Shown here one piece after another: positions 1-8,057 of a stretch of 64,000 nucleotides of DNA. The number at the start of each line of letters is the position of its first letter. Positions within the stretch are counted from its first letter, which is position 1. Source of the stretch: Kineothrix sp. IPX-CK. GTDB taxonomy: Bacteria > Bacillota > Clostridia > Lachnospirales > Lachnospiraceae. The position numbers and the translations under genes are program-made. The DNA lies in the NCBI RefSeq assembly GCF_039134705.1, contig NZ_CP146256.1:2418001-2482000 (forward strand). Direction: 5' to 3'. The notes below the pieces were generated by a model. That model made no database searches. It saw only the letters and a program-made list of their open reading frames with translations, and had not been told where the DNA came from.

Positions 1-78
1 TGCAATCTTGCAGGCGGTGGCAGCCGCAATGCTGGTTTTGCCAACGCCACCTTTACCGGTATATAATATTATTCTCAT
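1..78 (-). CDS. ArsA/Get3-family ATPase, N-terminal fragment (runs off window)
   Basis: Only the first 26 codons are in the window. They begin MRIILYTGKGGVGKTS, the deviant Walker A P-loop of the ArsA/Get3/MinD class. The start is supported by a GGAGG box four bases upstream. It is the third gene of the co-directional set marR, arsA-like, small gene, arsA-like, and is a paralogue of the larger ATPase at 428-1603. ArsA/Get3 proteins work as homodimers or as fused tandem halves, so two separate ArsA-like subunits from one operon could pair. The substrate cannot be judged from this fragment. Confidence 0.85.
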   Translation of the reverse strand, partial: MRIILYTGKGGVGKTSIAAATACKIA

Positions 79-147
79 AATGCCTCCATTTCTGCCGCAT
101 GGCAGTTCAAATCTAATCATAAACAAAAAGTATGTTATATGCTTTTG

Positions 148-372
148 TTAACTAATATCAACCTTTTGGACCTTGCCTTGGTCTGCTCCGCCGTTCTTTT
201 CATCCTCCTTTTTACCCACAATGCATTCTGCTATACACTCCAGAAACATTGCTTTCATTTCCTTCTCAATTACTTCAACATGACCGCGTACGTTCGCTGG
301 CAGGATAAGCATATAGGCTTCCTTTTCCAACTTTTTAGCTTCTTTCATTTTATCGATAAATTCTCTTTTCAT
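148..372 (-). CDS. Small charged protein between two ArsA-type ATPase genes
   Basis: This 74-residue protein has a good AGGAG box six bases before its ATG and lies between, and co-directional with, two ArsA-like ATPase genes. The N-terminal half is rich in Lys and Glu and predicted helical. A short hydrophobic helix, with IEKEMKAMFLECIAEC, carries two cysteines, and the tail is polar and Gly/Lys/Asp-rich. I do not recognise the family. Its position suggests an accessory subunit or cargo factor of the ATPases, which is inference. No signal peptide is visible. Confidence 0.7.
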   Translation of the reverse strand: MKREFIDKMKEAKKLEKEAYMLILPANVRGHVEVIEKEMKAMFLECIAECIVGKKEDEKNGGADQGKVQKVDIS

Positions 373-427
373 ATGCTGCTCCTATCTGCGTGCCTGACAC
401 ACCATAAAATTCCATAGCTTTATTATT

Positions 428-1603
428 TTAATCGACCTCTTTTACAAATCGGATATTTAATATCTGTTCTTCTGCTTTTGCTGATATAATGCGATAATTT
501 CTCAGGGAGTTCGGTATCGGAATATTTCTTTTGAAATTACCGATCTTAATGATTAAGTCCGTTCCTGACTGGCGCAGGTCAATATCCTCCTTTTTAATAC
601 AGGGGAGATATAAACTGAGACGGTATCCCTCTTCTGTTGCTTCGTACATTTCTCCCGGTTGATTCTTCCTGATTTCAAATAACTCGGGCTGGTCAAGAAC
701 CTCCTCACATAACTGATCAATCGCCTCCAGACCGCATAAATCCGTATCATACCAGCGGATATAATAGACCGCCCGGTCGCTGAATACATTCTCAATTTCC
801 TCAATATATTTCTTCTGAATGTCTAACCACTTATCAAAAAACGGATTACCGATATCACCTGGCAGAATGCGATTAATAAACACTCCATCCACATTAAAAT
901 TATAGAGATTCATATACATATAATTGCGCTTTGTCTCCTCTACGACCATCTTTTCGGGAATGGTTACCAATCGTATCGAGGTCACATCGTCATCCTTTAA
1001 TAATTCCTGCAGTTGAATCAGCCTCACATATAGCCGCTCAATGTCACTCATCGCTGCCTTATCCGGCAGCTCTACCTCAAACATCTTTTTTGATATTGGG
1101 GAAAGAACCCGTATCGCCAGCTTGCCGACAGGGAAAAACTTCTCCATATACCAGGACATAAGCTCCGGAAACTTAAGCAAAGACAGTGTTTCTCCCGTAG
1201 GCGCACAGTCCACAATAATACGTTCATATTTGCCGCTTTCATAGATATCAAGTATTTTCAGCAGCGAGAACAGTTCTTCCATTCCCGGAAGCATAACAAC
1301 ATCCTCTTGCGCGCTGCCGTTCCTGTCCGGTGGTGCAATCATATTCATGAAGGCCGTCATGATATTCTTAAAATCATGCTCCATAACATAATTCGGATCA
1401 ATCTCCAGCACATCCAAATATTTGGATATCTCGCTCGTTTCCCTGCCAAAAGACATATCAAATAAATCGCTGAGATTATGGGCCATATCCGTACTGACAA
1501 GCAACGTCTTCTTATTCTCTTTCTCCGATTTTCTGGCATGAGCCGCTGCAACCGAAGTCTTTCCTACTCCGCCTTTTCCTGTAAAAATTAATATTCTGCT
1601 CAT
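428..1603 (-). CDS. ArsA/Get3-family ATPase with C-terminal HSP20-like domain
   Basis: The 391-residue protein opens with MSRILIFTGKGGVGKTS, the deviant Walker A motif, and has the family segment DCAPTGETLSLLKFPE (switch/A-loop region). The last 70 or so residues, after EATEEGYRLSLYLPCI, look like the beta-rich HSP20-like domain found at the end of many bacterial ArsA-like proteins. The ATG at 1603 is preferred over 1612 because AAGGAG lies nine bases before it. Family members are cytosolic ATPases that move client proteins or metalloids. No arsB, arsC or arsD is nearby, so arsenite efflux is not supported here. It sits below a MarR gene and has a MarR-type operator in its leader. Confidence 0.88.
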   Translation of the reverse strand: MSRILIFTGKGGVGKTSVAAAHARKSEKENKKTLLVSTDMAHNLSDLFDMSFGRETSEISKYLDVLEIDPNYVMEHDFKNIMTAFMNMIAPPDRNGSAQEDVVMLPGMEELFSLLKILDIYESGKYERIIVDCAPTGETLSLLKFPELMSWYMEKFFPVGKLAIRVLSPISKKMFEVELPDKAAMSDIERLYVRLIQLQELLKDDDVTSIRLVTIPEKMVVEETKRNYMYMNLYNFNVDGVFINRILPGDIGNPFFDKWLDIQKKYIEEIENVFSDRAVYYIRWYDTDLCGLEAIDQLCEEVLDQPELFEIRKNQPGEMYEATEEGYRLSLYLPCIKKEDIDLRQSGTDLIIKIGNFKRNIPIPNSLRNYRIISAKAEEQILNIRFVKEVD

Positions 1604-1619
1604 AGTAGTCATCTCCTTA

Positions 1620-1634
1620 ATTCGGCCTCCGAAT
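1620..1634. promoter_or_regulatory. Inverted repeat beside the arsA-like Shine-Dalgarno
   Basis: ATTCGG-AGG-CCGAAT (minus-strand reading) is a perfect 6-3-6 inverted repeat that abuts the AAGGAG ribosome binding site of the ATPase gene. As RNA it would form a small hairpin directly against the Shine-Dalgarno, so it could limit translation; it could also be a DNA site. Role inferred from position. Confidence 0.5.
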
Positions 1635-1654
1635 AGTTCTTCTTTCGAAGTATT
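1632..1654. promoter_or_regulatory. MarR-type operator, site 1 (arsA-like leader)
   Basis: The plus strand reads AATAGTTC, seven bases TTCTTTC, then GAAGTATT: an 8-7-8 imperfect inverted repeat (seven of eight positions pair). Two further copies lie before the marR gene. The same spacer TTCTTTC and the GAA[GC]TATT half recur in site 2. Placement between marR and the ATPase suggests a second point of control by the MarR protein. Confidence 0.7.
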
Positions 1655-1694
1655 TGTTATGATTTTAGCTGCCGAATATTACGACAGCTTTTTT

Positions 1695-2189
1695 CTAATC
1701 AATTTGTATTTTTCTGATTTTTGTTCTTTGCTCTGCTTTTTCCCTTTGCTTATATTCATCCATAAGTATATAAATTCCTTTGTCAATCATTTTAAATATT
1801 AACTGCACTTCCTCTGCCGTATAATTGTTAAGTATCACCTGTCCGTAATGCAGGAATTCTTTCATGATTCTTTGAATACATTCCTTCCCCTCGTTCGTTA
1901 AACGAATGGTCACAATTCTCTTATCCTCAGGACTTCTCTCCCGAACAACAATTCCCTTCTTTTCCATGCGGGTTACGATTCCTGTCGCAGTATTGAGCGG
2001 AACATCAATATACTCAGCAACCTGAGTCATGTTAATCTCATCCTGCCGATAAAGTAAAAGAAGGATAAAAAGTTCATTCTTGGAGCAATCCAAGAGAATA
2101 TTCTGCCAGGTTTGGGCTGAAATTAGCAGCTTAATTTTATCAATATATTGAAAAATGATATCTTCCAGATTGTGAAGGTCTTGTTCCAT
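1695..2189 (-). CDS. MarR-family transcriptional regulator
   Basis: The 164-residue protein has the MarR layout: an N-terminal dimerisation helix, a winged helix-turn-helix around residues 50-100 (NMTQVAEYIDVPLNTATGIV followed by RMEKKGIV), the wing motif SPEDKRIVTIRLTNEG, and C-terminal dimerisation helices. The start has a GGGAGTGG ribosome binding site. It heads the minus-strand ATPase operon. Two inverted repeats overlap its own promoter and a third lies before the next gene, so it probably represses itself and the ATPases. The inducer cannot be read from sequence. Confidence 0.88.
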   Translation of the reverse strand: MEQDLHNLEDIIFQYIDKIKLLISAQTWQNILLDCSKNELFILLLLYRQDEINMTQVAEYIDVPLNTATGIVTRMEKKGIVVRERSPEDKRIVTIRLTNEGKECIQRIMKEFLHYGQVILNNYTAEEVQLIFKMIDKGIYILMDEYKQREKAEQRTKIRKIQID

Positions 2190-2205
2190 TATTCCACTCC
2201 CTCAA

Positions 2206-2228
2206 AATATTTCTTCTTTCGAACTATT
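2206..2228. promoter_or_regulatory. MarR-type operator, site 2
   Basis: AATATTTC, spacer TTCTTTC, GAACTATT: an 8-7-8 inverted repeat with seven of eight positions pairing. It lies just downstream of the marR -10 box, over the expected transcription start, and its centre is 22 bp (two helical turns) from site 3. Confidence 0.7.
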
Positions 2229-2250
2229 TTAATTCTACTCTCGAAGTATT
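2228..2250. promoter_or_regulatory. MarR-type operator, site 3
   Basis: TTTAATTC, spacer TACTCTC, GAAGTATT. The left half matches the palindrome at five of eight positions and the right half is identical to site 1. It covers the -10 box and much of the spacer of the marR promoter, a classic position for repression. Confidence 0.6.
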
Positions 2251-2260
2251 TGTTTGTCAA
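2232..2260 (-). promoter_or_regulatory. Sigma-A promoter of marR
   Basis: On the minus strand TTGACA (2260-2255), a 17-bp spacer and TAGAAT (2237-2232) form a near-consensus promoter for the marR/ATPase operon. The operator repeats overlap it. Confidence 0.75.
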
Positions 2261-2405
2261 GAGATTTTTATACTTTATTTTTACTAAAACATTAGGGTAA
2301 AGTATCATTTAAGGTTTAGGATAAAAGGCATGTCCAAAAGCCTGATTAATTCAGGTATTAAGTAGATTTACACAACAACTATTTAGATGGTTTTCAAAAT
2401 AGTTG

Positions 2406-2434
2406 TTGACGGGGCTGTGCGCCTGTGTTATCAT
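2406..2434 (+). promoter_or_regulatory. Sigma-A promoter of the sdpRI-like operon
   Basis: TTGACG at 2406-2411, a 17-bp spacer, and TATCAT at 2429-2434. It is directly followed by two CTAATTAG palindromes and the ArsR-family start. Confidence 0.75.
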
Positions 2435-2458
2435 CTAATTAGAAATCTATCTAATTAG
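2435..2458. promoter_or_regulatory. Twin CTAATTAG operators of the ArsR/SdpR-type repressor
   Basis: The perfect 8-bp palindrome CTAATTAG occurs at 2435-2442 and again at 2451-2458, within a direct repeat ATCTAATTAG of 16-bp period. The pair lies right behind the -10 box, over the expected start of transcription, as expected for autorepression by an SdpR-like protein. Confidence 0.65.
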
Positions 2459-2476
2459 TTTTTTGGAGGTGATGAT

Positions 2477-2764
2477 TTGGGTTTTCCGGAAACATTTAAA
2501 GCGCTCTCCGATCCGGTCCGCAGAGAAATCCTTGTTATACTTAAAGGCGGACGCATGTCTGCCGGGGATATTGCAGGACATTTCGATATGACAAGCGCAA
2601 CTGTATCCTATCATTTATCACAACTCAAAAAAGCCGGGCTCATCTTTGAAACGAAGTATAAGAATTTCATTTATTATGAACTGAACCTGTCCGTATTTGA
2701 GGAAATCATGGTTTGGTTTTCGCAGTTTGGCGGTAAAGATGAAGGAGGAACTGAACATGAATAA
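2477..2764 (+). CDS. sdpR: ArsR-family autorepressor, SdpR-like
   Basis: A 95-residue winged helix-turn-helix protein. FKALSDPVRREILVIL is the usual ArsR opening, and MTSATVSYHLSQLKKAGLI is the recognition helix and wing. No metal-binding cysteines are present, which fits SdpR-type members. TTG is the start, six bases after GGAGGT; the ATG at 2472 is out of frame. The stop overlaps the start of an SdpI-like gene. In Bacillus subtilis SdpR represses the sdpRI operon until SdpI senses the SdpC toxin. No sdpABC toxin genes are in the window. Symbol by analogy. Confidence 0.85.
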   Translation: MGFPETFKALSDPVRREILVILKGGRMSAGDIAGHFDMTSATVSYHLSQLKKAGLIFETKYKNFIYYELNLSVFEEIMVWFSQFGGKDEGGTEHE

Positions 2765-3407
2765 AAAGCGCACTTGGATTACATCATTACTTTGCTTGTT
2801 GCCGATGATTTTCTCGGCGGTTGTGTATACCAGCCTGCCCGGCAAAATCGCAATTCACTGGAATGTTGCCAGTGTAGCCGACAACTATGTTCATAAAGCG
2901 ATTGCAGCATTTGGTATGCCGATAGTTTTTCTCATTATCAATCTGCTGTTATCTAAAATGCGCCTGATGGGTGATCCTAAAGGCGAAAGTCAGTTACGGG
3001 CCAAGGCCGGTGAGCAAATACTCACATGGCTCGCTCCGGCATTGTCAGTAATATCAGTGCCTATCATGCTGTTCATTGCTATGGGAACCGATATCCCGAT
3101 AGCTATGGTCAGTTCGCTGCTAGTAGGACTGTTGCTGATCGTTATCGGCAACTATCTCCCCAAAAGCCGTCAAAATAATTTCATGGGAATTAAACTGCCC
3201 TGGACACTGAATGACACAGCCAACTGGAATAAGACTCATAGATTAGCCGGGTACCTGTATATTGTTTGCGGGGCGCTGCTGATTATCTCCAATTTCCTGT
3301 TAAAAAAAACGTTTGCCTATATATCTGTTGATATTATTGTTATTGCAGCGCTGGCACTTATCCCGGTGTTCTATTCATATTCACTATACAGGCGTGAATC
3401 CAATTAA
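2757..3407 (+). CDS. sdpI: SdpI-like membrane immunity/sensor protein
   Basis: 216 residues starting at ATG 2757, with GGAGG upstream and an 8-base overlap with the repressor gene. About six transmembrane segments are visible. The N-terminal stretch TSLPGKIAIHWNVASVADNY is the DUF1648 signature (P-x-H-W-N), and the later MGIKLPWTLNDTANWNKTHR segment is the SdpI motif. SdpI gives immunity to SdpC and holds the SdpR repressor at the membrane. Coupling to the repressor is seen in the sequence; immunity is inferred from family. Confidence 0.85.
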   Translation: MNKKRTWITSLLCLLPMIFSAVVYTSLPGKIAIHWNVASVADNYVHKAIAAFGMPIVFLIINLLLSKMRLMGDPKGESQLRAKAGEQILTWLAPALSVISVPIMLFIAMGTDIPIAMVSSLLVGLLLIVIGNYLPKSRQNNFMGIKLPWTLNDTANWNKTHRLAGYLYIVCGALLIISNFLLKKTFAYISVDIIVIAALALIPVFYSYSLYRRESN

Positions 3408-3455
3408 TTAGTAGTAAACCCCTCAAAGTAATTACGGAATGGATGAGGTCCCCTT

Positions 3456-4217
3456 ATGTTAAAGAAAATAAAGAATCCTTTGCGATTTGCAGCGACGATG
3501 GTTCCAATCGCGGCCATCGGCGGAGTTTTCACCATTATTTACACCATGAACAGTTATGGGTCAACAGTGCGCCAAGAGCTAATTTCCGCATCCGACGGCT
3601 ACATGGCACTCCTTTTTTCGGGTGCATTGCAGGCTGTGATATTTACCTCAATATGTGGTTTTTTCGGATATATACTTTCGGATAAAACCGGGTTAATGCG
3701 ACCGTTCAAGTTCGAGAAGAAACCGCTTTTATCTACTGCCATTGCTACTCTGATATCCGGCATATTATTCGGTTTGGACTATTGGTTGTTTGGTCAAACA
3801 ATACCCGGCCTTGCGGAAACATACGAAATACAAGTCACACCAGCAAGTTTTATATCATCTATTTTTTATGGAGGCGTCGTGGAAGAAGTATTGATGCGTC
3901 TGTTTTTGATGTCGCTTTTCGCATTTCTGCTGTGGAAGATATTTGTCCGAAAACATGATAAGGCACATATTACTCAAAGCGTTTTTATCGTGGCCAATAT
4001 CCTTGCCGCTGCTTTATTTGCGGCGGGTCATCTGCCCGCAACTATCAGTACCTTTGGCACACTTACACCCATCATTGTTTTTCGCTGCTTCCTGTATAAT
4101 GGTGGTTTAGGACTTGTCTTTGGAGGCCTGTACCACAAATATGGAATACACTATGCTATGTTTGCCCATGCGGGCGTCCATATAGTCTCCAAAATAATAT
4201 GGCTGCTGTTTATATGA
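3456..4217 (+). CDS. CPBP-family intramembrane protease (Abi/Rce1 type)
   Basis: 253 residues with about seven hydrophobic segments. It carries EEVLMR near residue 145 (EExxxR), FAAGHLP near 190 (FxxxH) and HAGVHI near 242, the metal-site motifs of CPBP glutamic proteases. A GAGG box lies seven bases before the ATG. It follows the sdpRI pair on the same strand with a 48-base gap, probably in the same transcript. CPBP proteins often accompany bacteriocin loci as immunity or maturation factors, so it may add to the self-protection role of sdpI. Substrate unknown. Confidence 0.85.
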   Translation: MLKKIKNPLRFAATMVPIAAIGGVFTIIYTMNSYGSTVRQELISASDGYMALLFSGALQAVIFTSICGFFGYILSDKTGLMRPFKFEKKPLLSTAIATLISGILFGLDYWLFGQTIPGLAETYEIQVTPASFISSIFYGGVVEEVLMRLFLMSLFAFLLWKIFVRKHDKAHITQSVFIVANILAAALFAAGHLPATISTFGTLTPIIVFRCFLYNGGLGLVFGGLYHKYGIHYAMFAHAGVHIVSKIIWLLFI

Positions 4218-4238
4218 AAATATCACGAAATCTTTAAC

Positions 4239-6083
4239 TTATTGATTCCTTTTTTCACTAAGCAGCTTCATAGGTTTTATTTTTAAGTTTTGGTTGATTC
4301 TATAGATAGAAATTACCATTCCCAGCAAGTTAATAACTGTAATAGATACTAGAATCGTGATAACTACTACCAGTGTATTTTCATCTTCCTCCAAGATGTT
4401 TTCTTTTACTTCCGCCTCCGCTATATTACTATAACTGGAATCATAATAGATATGATTTAAACTTTCAGCGGAAATATGTCTTGATAAAAAGCCACCCATA
4501 CCACAGCCAATGGTGCTTCCAAGAAAAAGTAAAAGTATGATACCAAAAAGTATAGACCTTCTGGCATTTTTCTTTGTTACTCCCAGGCAGCGTTCAATTG
4601 CTGTTCGCACTTTTTGATAGCCAATAAACAAATGACTATAAAACAGCATGAGAAAAATAATCATAAATAATCCAATGATTAAAAGCACAAGAGACATAAG
4701 CTTCATATTCTCAAGTCCTGATTTAATCTGTGAATATCCCATATCATAAAAGGTGATTTCGAGTTCATCTGTATTATATTTCTCCCATTCGGCCAGAAAA
4801 TCATCTATACTACCATTTGGTATTTGAAAAGAGGTATTATATCCCTTCATCGGACCATACTTTATGATATTGGTTGCCGGATTCTCAATAGATTTCATTG
4901 GGACAACCACTTCATCTCCCCCCATATTATAGTTCATCTGGCTGTTTCCCAGAGTCGCCGTATAGATACCGACAACGGTATACCAGCTGTCTTCAAAAAC
5001 AGAATAGACTTCTCCTTCTGCCCCGTTAGATCGATAAATAGCATCTCGTCCTGCAGAATACTGACTATTCGTACAATAAAGTTGTAAGTTAACTTGTTTT
5101 CCTACTGTAAGATTATTATTTTTTGCAAAAACATCAGAGATAAGACACACCTTTTTTCCATCCTCGTATTCTTCTCCTAAGATATCTCTTCCCTGACTAA
5201 TATAAGCATCTCCACTATAAAATGGCATTAAAAGAGTCGTGGAATTGGTTCCGGTAACAGGCAGAGTCTTATATGACATGTCGTAACCTTTCGCCAGACT
5301 TAACAGCCTTTTTCCAATATCACTGTCATAAAATCCTTCTGTTACTTCATAGTAAGGAGAAGAATTATTCTTTTCATCTTCCAATGGGTCTTTTTTAAGG
5401 GTACCGTCCGATTCATATTCTTCTATGTATATAGAATTTGGACCATATTCAAGGAGTCGTAAAGCTGCATCCCCTGACTTCTCAAAACGGGAACCATGTG
5501 CCCATGCCGACAAATTTATGATAACAGCATAATTTTTCCCTTTTTCCAAAGGCAGGGGAGTTTCATTACGATGGTTGCAGAACCAAATCGTTGTACCCTC
5601 TAACGAGGCATTACCAAAAAACAGTTTGTTAATCTTTACTCTTACGGATTCATCTGGAATACAGTCTTCTAAGGGCGTTACTTCCGCAATCAATAATTCA
5701 ATATAACTTTCATTCGTACGAAATAAAGTATAATTAGGGGCATATGAGCCATAGTATGATCGTTTTTCCGGTTCATGGATATAATTAGCTCCTTCAAAAG
5801 ATAGCATAGAGATAGGAAGCAAGCGCGAATATACCGGCTGCTGTCGTAGATCATAGTCCTTTTTCTCCGCATTCCATCTGGTAGTGGTATTGATGGATAA
5901 TGCTTTTTGTTCCACGGTTCCTATGGTAATAAAAGTATCCTCATAAGTATTAATAACTGAGTTGTTGATGATCCAAAGCACGGCACCCAGTGTAAGAAAC
6001 ATACCGGAAGCAGCAATCAGAAGCAAGAACGAGAAACTTCTGATCGGCATCCGCAATATTTGTTTGATACTGTTTCTAATCAT
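4239..6083 (-). CDS. ABC transporter permease, FtsX/MacB type, large extracellular domain
   Basis: 614 residues. One transmembrane helix at about 16-40 is followed by some 400 residues of presumed extracellular domain and three helices near 455-480, 500-525 and 573-598, the FtsX-like pattern. The start overlaps the ATPase gene by eight bases, so translation is coupled. With the ATPase and a second permease it makes a complete MacB/LolCDE-like machine. Such systems expel peptides or antibiotics or transmit force to wall enzymes; the substrate is not evident. The stop lies 22 bases from the convergent CPBP gene. Confidence 0.85.
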   Translation of the reverse strand: MIRNSIKQILRMPIRSFSFLLLIAASGMFLTLGAVLWIINNSVINTYEDTFITIGTVEQKALSINTTTRWNAEKKDYDLRQQPVYSRLLPISMLSFEGANYIHEPEKRSYYGSYAPNYTLFRTNESYIELLIAEVTPLEDCIPDESVRVKINKLFFGNASLEGTTIWFCNHRNETPLPLEKGKNYAVIINLSAWAHGSRFEKSGDAALRLLEYGPNSIYIEEYESDGTLKKDPLEDEKNNSSPYYEVTEGFYDSDIGKRLLSLAKGYDMSYKTLPVTGTNSTTLLMPFYSGDAYISQGRDILGEEYEDGKKVCLISDVFAKNNNLTVGKQVNLQLYCTNSQYSAGRDAIYRSNGAEGEVYSVFEDSWYTVVGIYTATLGNSQMNYNMGGDEVVVPMKSIENPATNIIKYGPMKGYNTSFQIPNGSIDDFLAEWEKYNTDELEITFYDMGYSQIKSGLENMKLMSLVLLIIGLFMIIFLMLFYSHLFIGYQKVRTAIERCLGVTKKNARRSILFGIILLLFLGSTIGCGMGGFLSRHISAESLNHIYYDSSYSNIAEAEVKENILEEDENTLVVVITILVSITVINLLGMVISIYRINQNLKIKPMKLLSEKRNQ

Positions 6084-6756
6084 TTTTTTGCACCTCGATC
6101 AGTATTCCGTCTTGCATACGTAATATCATATCTGTTTCTGATGCAACTTTCGGATTATGAGTAACGACTATGACCGAATAATTTTCCTCATGGGCTAAAG
6201 CCTTTAACAAATTTACAATATGTACTTCATTCTTCGTATCGAGATTACCGGTCGGTTCATCTGCCAGTAAAATATTTCCGCCCGATGCCATTGCTCTGGC
6301 AATGGCTACTCTTTGCTGCTCTCCTCCGCTCATCATCTGAGGGAACTGTTTTAATATTTTTTCCCCTAGTCCTACTTTAATTATCAGCTCCTTTGCTTTC
6401 GCTTTTGCTTCTTTGATGGGCACACCTTTTAATGTCATTGGAAACATTACATTTTCCAGTGCTGTTAATAATGGAAACAAATGAAACAGTTGATAAACTA
6501 CGGATGCCTTTTCCATCCGATATTTATCCCGATCGATGGAACGGATGTCCTCTCCTTGTATATAAAGAGCACCGGAGCTAGGTAAGTCCAATCCTGCCAG
6601 AAGTGATAAAAAAGTACTCTTTCCGCTTCCGGATTCTCCAACTATGGAATATATTTTACCTGTTTCAAAGGAACAGGTCATATTCTTTACCGCTTCAATT
6701 TTCTGATATTTGGTCTTGTAAACATATCCTACATTTTCAGCTTTTATAATTTCCAT
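6076..6756 (-). CDS. ABC transporter ATPase, MacB/LolD type
   Basis: 226 residues from ATG 6756, which has AGGAG nine bases upstream; a TTG three codons earlier is less likely. Walker A is GESGSGKST, the signature is [14 protein letters not shown], and Walker B is ILLADEPTGNLD. The EPTGNLD form is typical of ATPases that partner FtsX-type permeases. It sits between two permease genes with coupling to the downstream one. Confidence 0.9.
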   Translation of the reverse strand: MEIIKAENVGYVYKTKYQKIEAVKNMTCSFETGKIYSIVGESGSGKSTFLSLLAGLDLPSSGALYIQGEDIRSIDRDKYRMEKASVVYQLFHLFPLLTALENVMFPMTLKGVPIKEAKAKAKELIIKVGLGEKILKQFPQMMSGGEQQRVAIARAMASGGNILLADEPTGNLDTKNEVHIVNLLKALAHEENYSVIVVTHNPKVASETDMILRMQDGILIEVQKND

Positions 6757-6772
6757 TAGCTTCAACTCCTGA

Positions 6773-7990
6773 CTATTCTGTACAAAACAATGCTTCTATT
6801 ACGCTAGTTTTTCCAATTCTCCACAAGGCGACCATGCATCCTAAAAAATAGCTGAACAAAAAGATGTTCCCCGTAGTTACAACTTCTAGTGTTCCTTTTA
6901 ATATCAGGTTCGCTGTCCCACCGCCTATAAACGCTCCTAATATTATCAGAAAGAATTGTTCCAAAAAGAATATTAAAAAACATTTTCCCCTTCCGGCACC
7001 TAACGCCCTCATAAGTGCATATTCTTTTTGCCTGCTGTTAAGCAAAAGAAAACTAGTAATATAACCGATGAATATTACAATGGTTGATATAAATGGAAAG
7101 AATCCTTCTAACGCATCTATACTTTGACGTAATTGACTGGCCAATGTTCGAAACGTAGTATCCCGTACTGTTAATGCAATTCCGTCATAGCTAAGCTTTG
7201 CAGTGGGAACGCTTTCTAAAAGCCCAAAGGATTTCATTTCATCTTTAAAAGCATTTAGCTGCAATGGATCCGCAACATAAAAAGAAGCAGAATCAACATA
7301 GAAATCAATTTTATTCCGATGAAATACTTCTCGAACTGTCTCAAAAGGGATTAGAATGTCTGGGGGCAATTGTAGTGTATTGGTGTTAAACAAATCCATT
7401 GTACCGATGATTTCCAGTGATAAGAGCTCAAGCGGCGCATAATGTAAGTATTCTTTTTCATCATAGTATTGATAATATAAATTCAGTGTAACGGTATCTC
7501 CTATCCTTAATTGATTTTTTTCCATTATAGACTTATTGATAATACAGGTAGGATACGACGAAGTAAAAAAATTTACAACATCATCTTCCATATGAATATC
7601 ATCTAATGAGATACCGGAAACTGCGGTTATGGAATTAACGCCGGCAACATTCAAATTAAGCTTTTTGTTCCAGTCTTCTATGGGAAAATCCCCTATTCCT
7701 GCCACCATACGAATTGAAAAATCAACATTCTTTACTTTAGTACTATTCTCAAGTTTTTTTATCAAGTCTTCAGAAATTTCAAGTCCTACTTGTGATGAAC
7801 CATTAAGGTTAAAAATACTGCAATATATAGGACTGATGTTGGGTAGCTCATTCAATTGCATCCTGCAATTATAAATATAAGTTAAATATAAATTTAGTAA
7901 AATGAAAACAAATATACAGATACTTGCTGTACTTATGCCTTTCCATTTATTTCGTTTTAAGTTGCATAAAACCATATGTAGGTAAAACAT
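6773..7990 (-). CDS. ABC transporter permease, FtsX type
   Basis: 405 residues with an N-terminal helix at about 18-38, an extracellular domain of roughly 250 residues, and three C-terminal helices (near 290-312, 332-353 and 372-390). The stretch NSRQKEYALMRALGAGRGKC is the conserved cytoplasmic coupling region of FtsX permeases. It is the first gene of the three-gene ABC operon; AAGGATG lies upstream of its ATG. It is shorter than its partner and probably forms a heterodimer with it. Confidence 0.85.
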   Translation of the reverse strand: MFYLHMVLCNLKRNKWKGISTASICIFVFILLNLYLTYIYNCRMQLNELPNISPIYCSIFNLNGSSQVGLEISEDLIKKLENSTKVKNVDFSIRMVAGIGDFPIEDWNKKLNLNVAGVNSITAVSGISLDDIHMEDDVVNFFTSSYPTCIINKSIMEKNQLRIGDTVTLNLYYQYYDEKEYLHYAPLELLSLEIIGTMDLFNTNTLQLPPDILIPFETVREVFHRNKIDFYVDSASFYVADPLQLNAFKDEMKSFGLLESVPTAKLSYDGIALTVRDTTFRTLASQLRQSIDALEGFFPFISTIVIFIGYITSFLLLNSRQKEYALMRALGAGRGKCFLIFFLEQFFLIILGAFIGGGTANLILKGTLEVVTTGNIFLFSYFLGCMVALWRIGKTSVIEALFCTE

Positions 7991-8057
7991 ACATCACATC
8001 CTTTTATTTTTTCAAACGGATACACTAAATACAAATATCCTTTTACATAAAATCTTC

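Noticed and set aside
428..1603. Arsenite efflux ATPase
   Set aside because: Family membership is clear, but no arsenite pump, ArsD or ArsR is in the operon and no cysteine cluster for metalloid binding is evident; the general family name is used instead.
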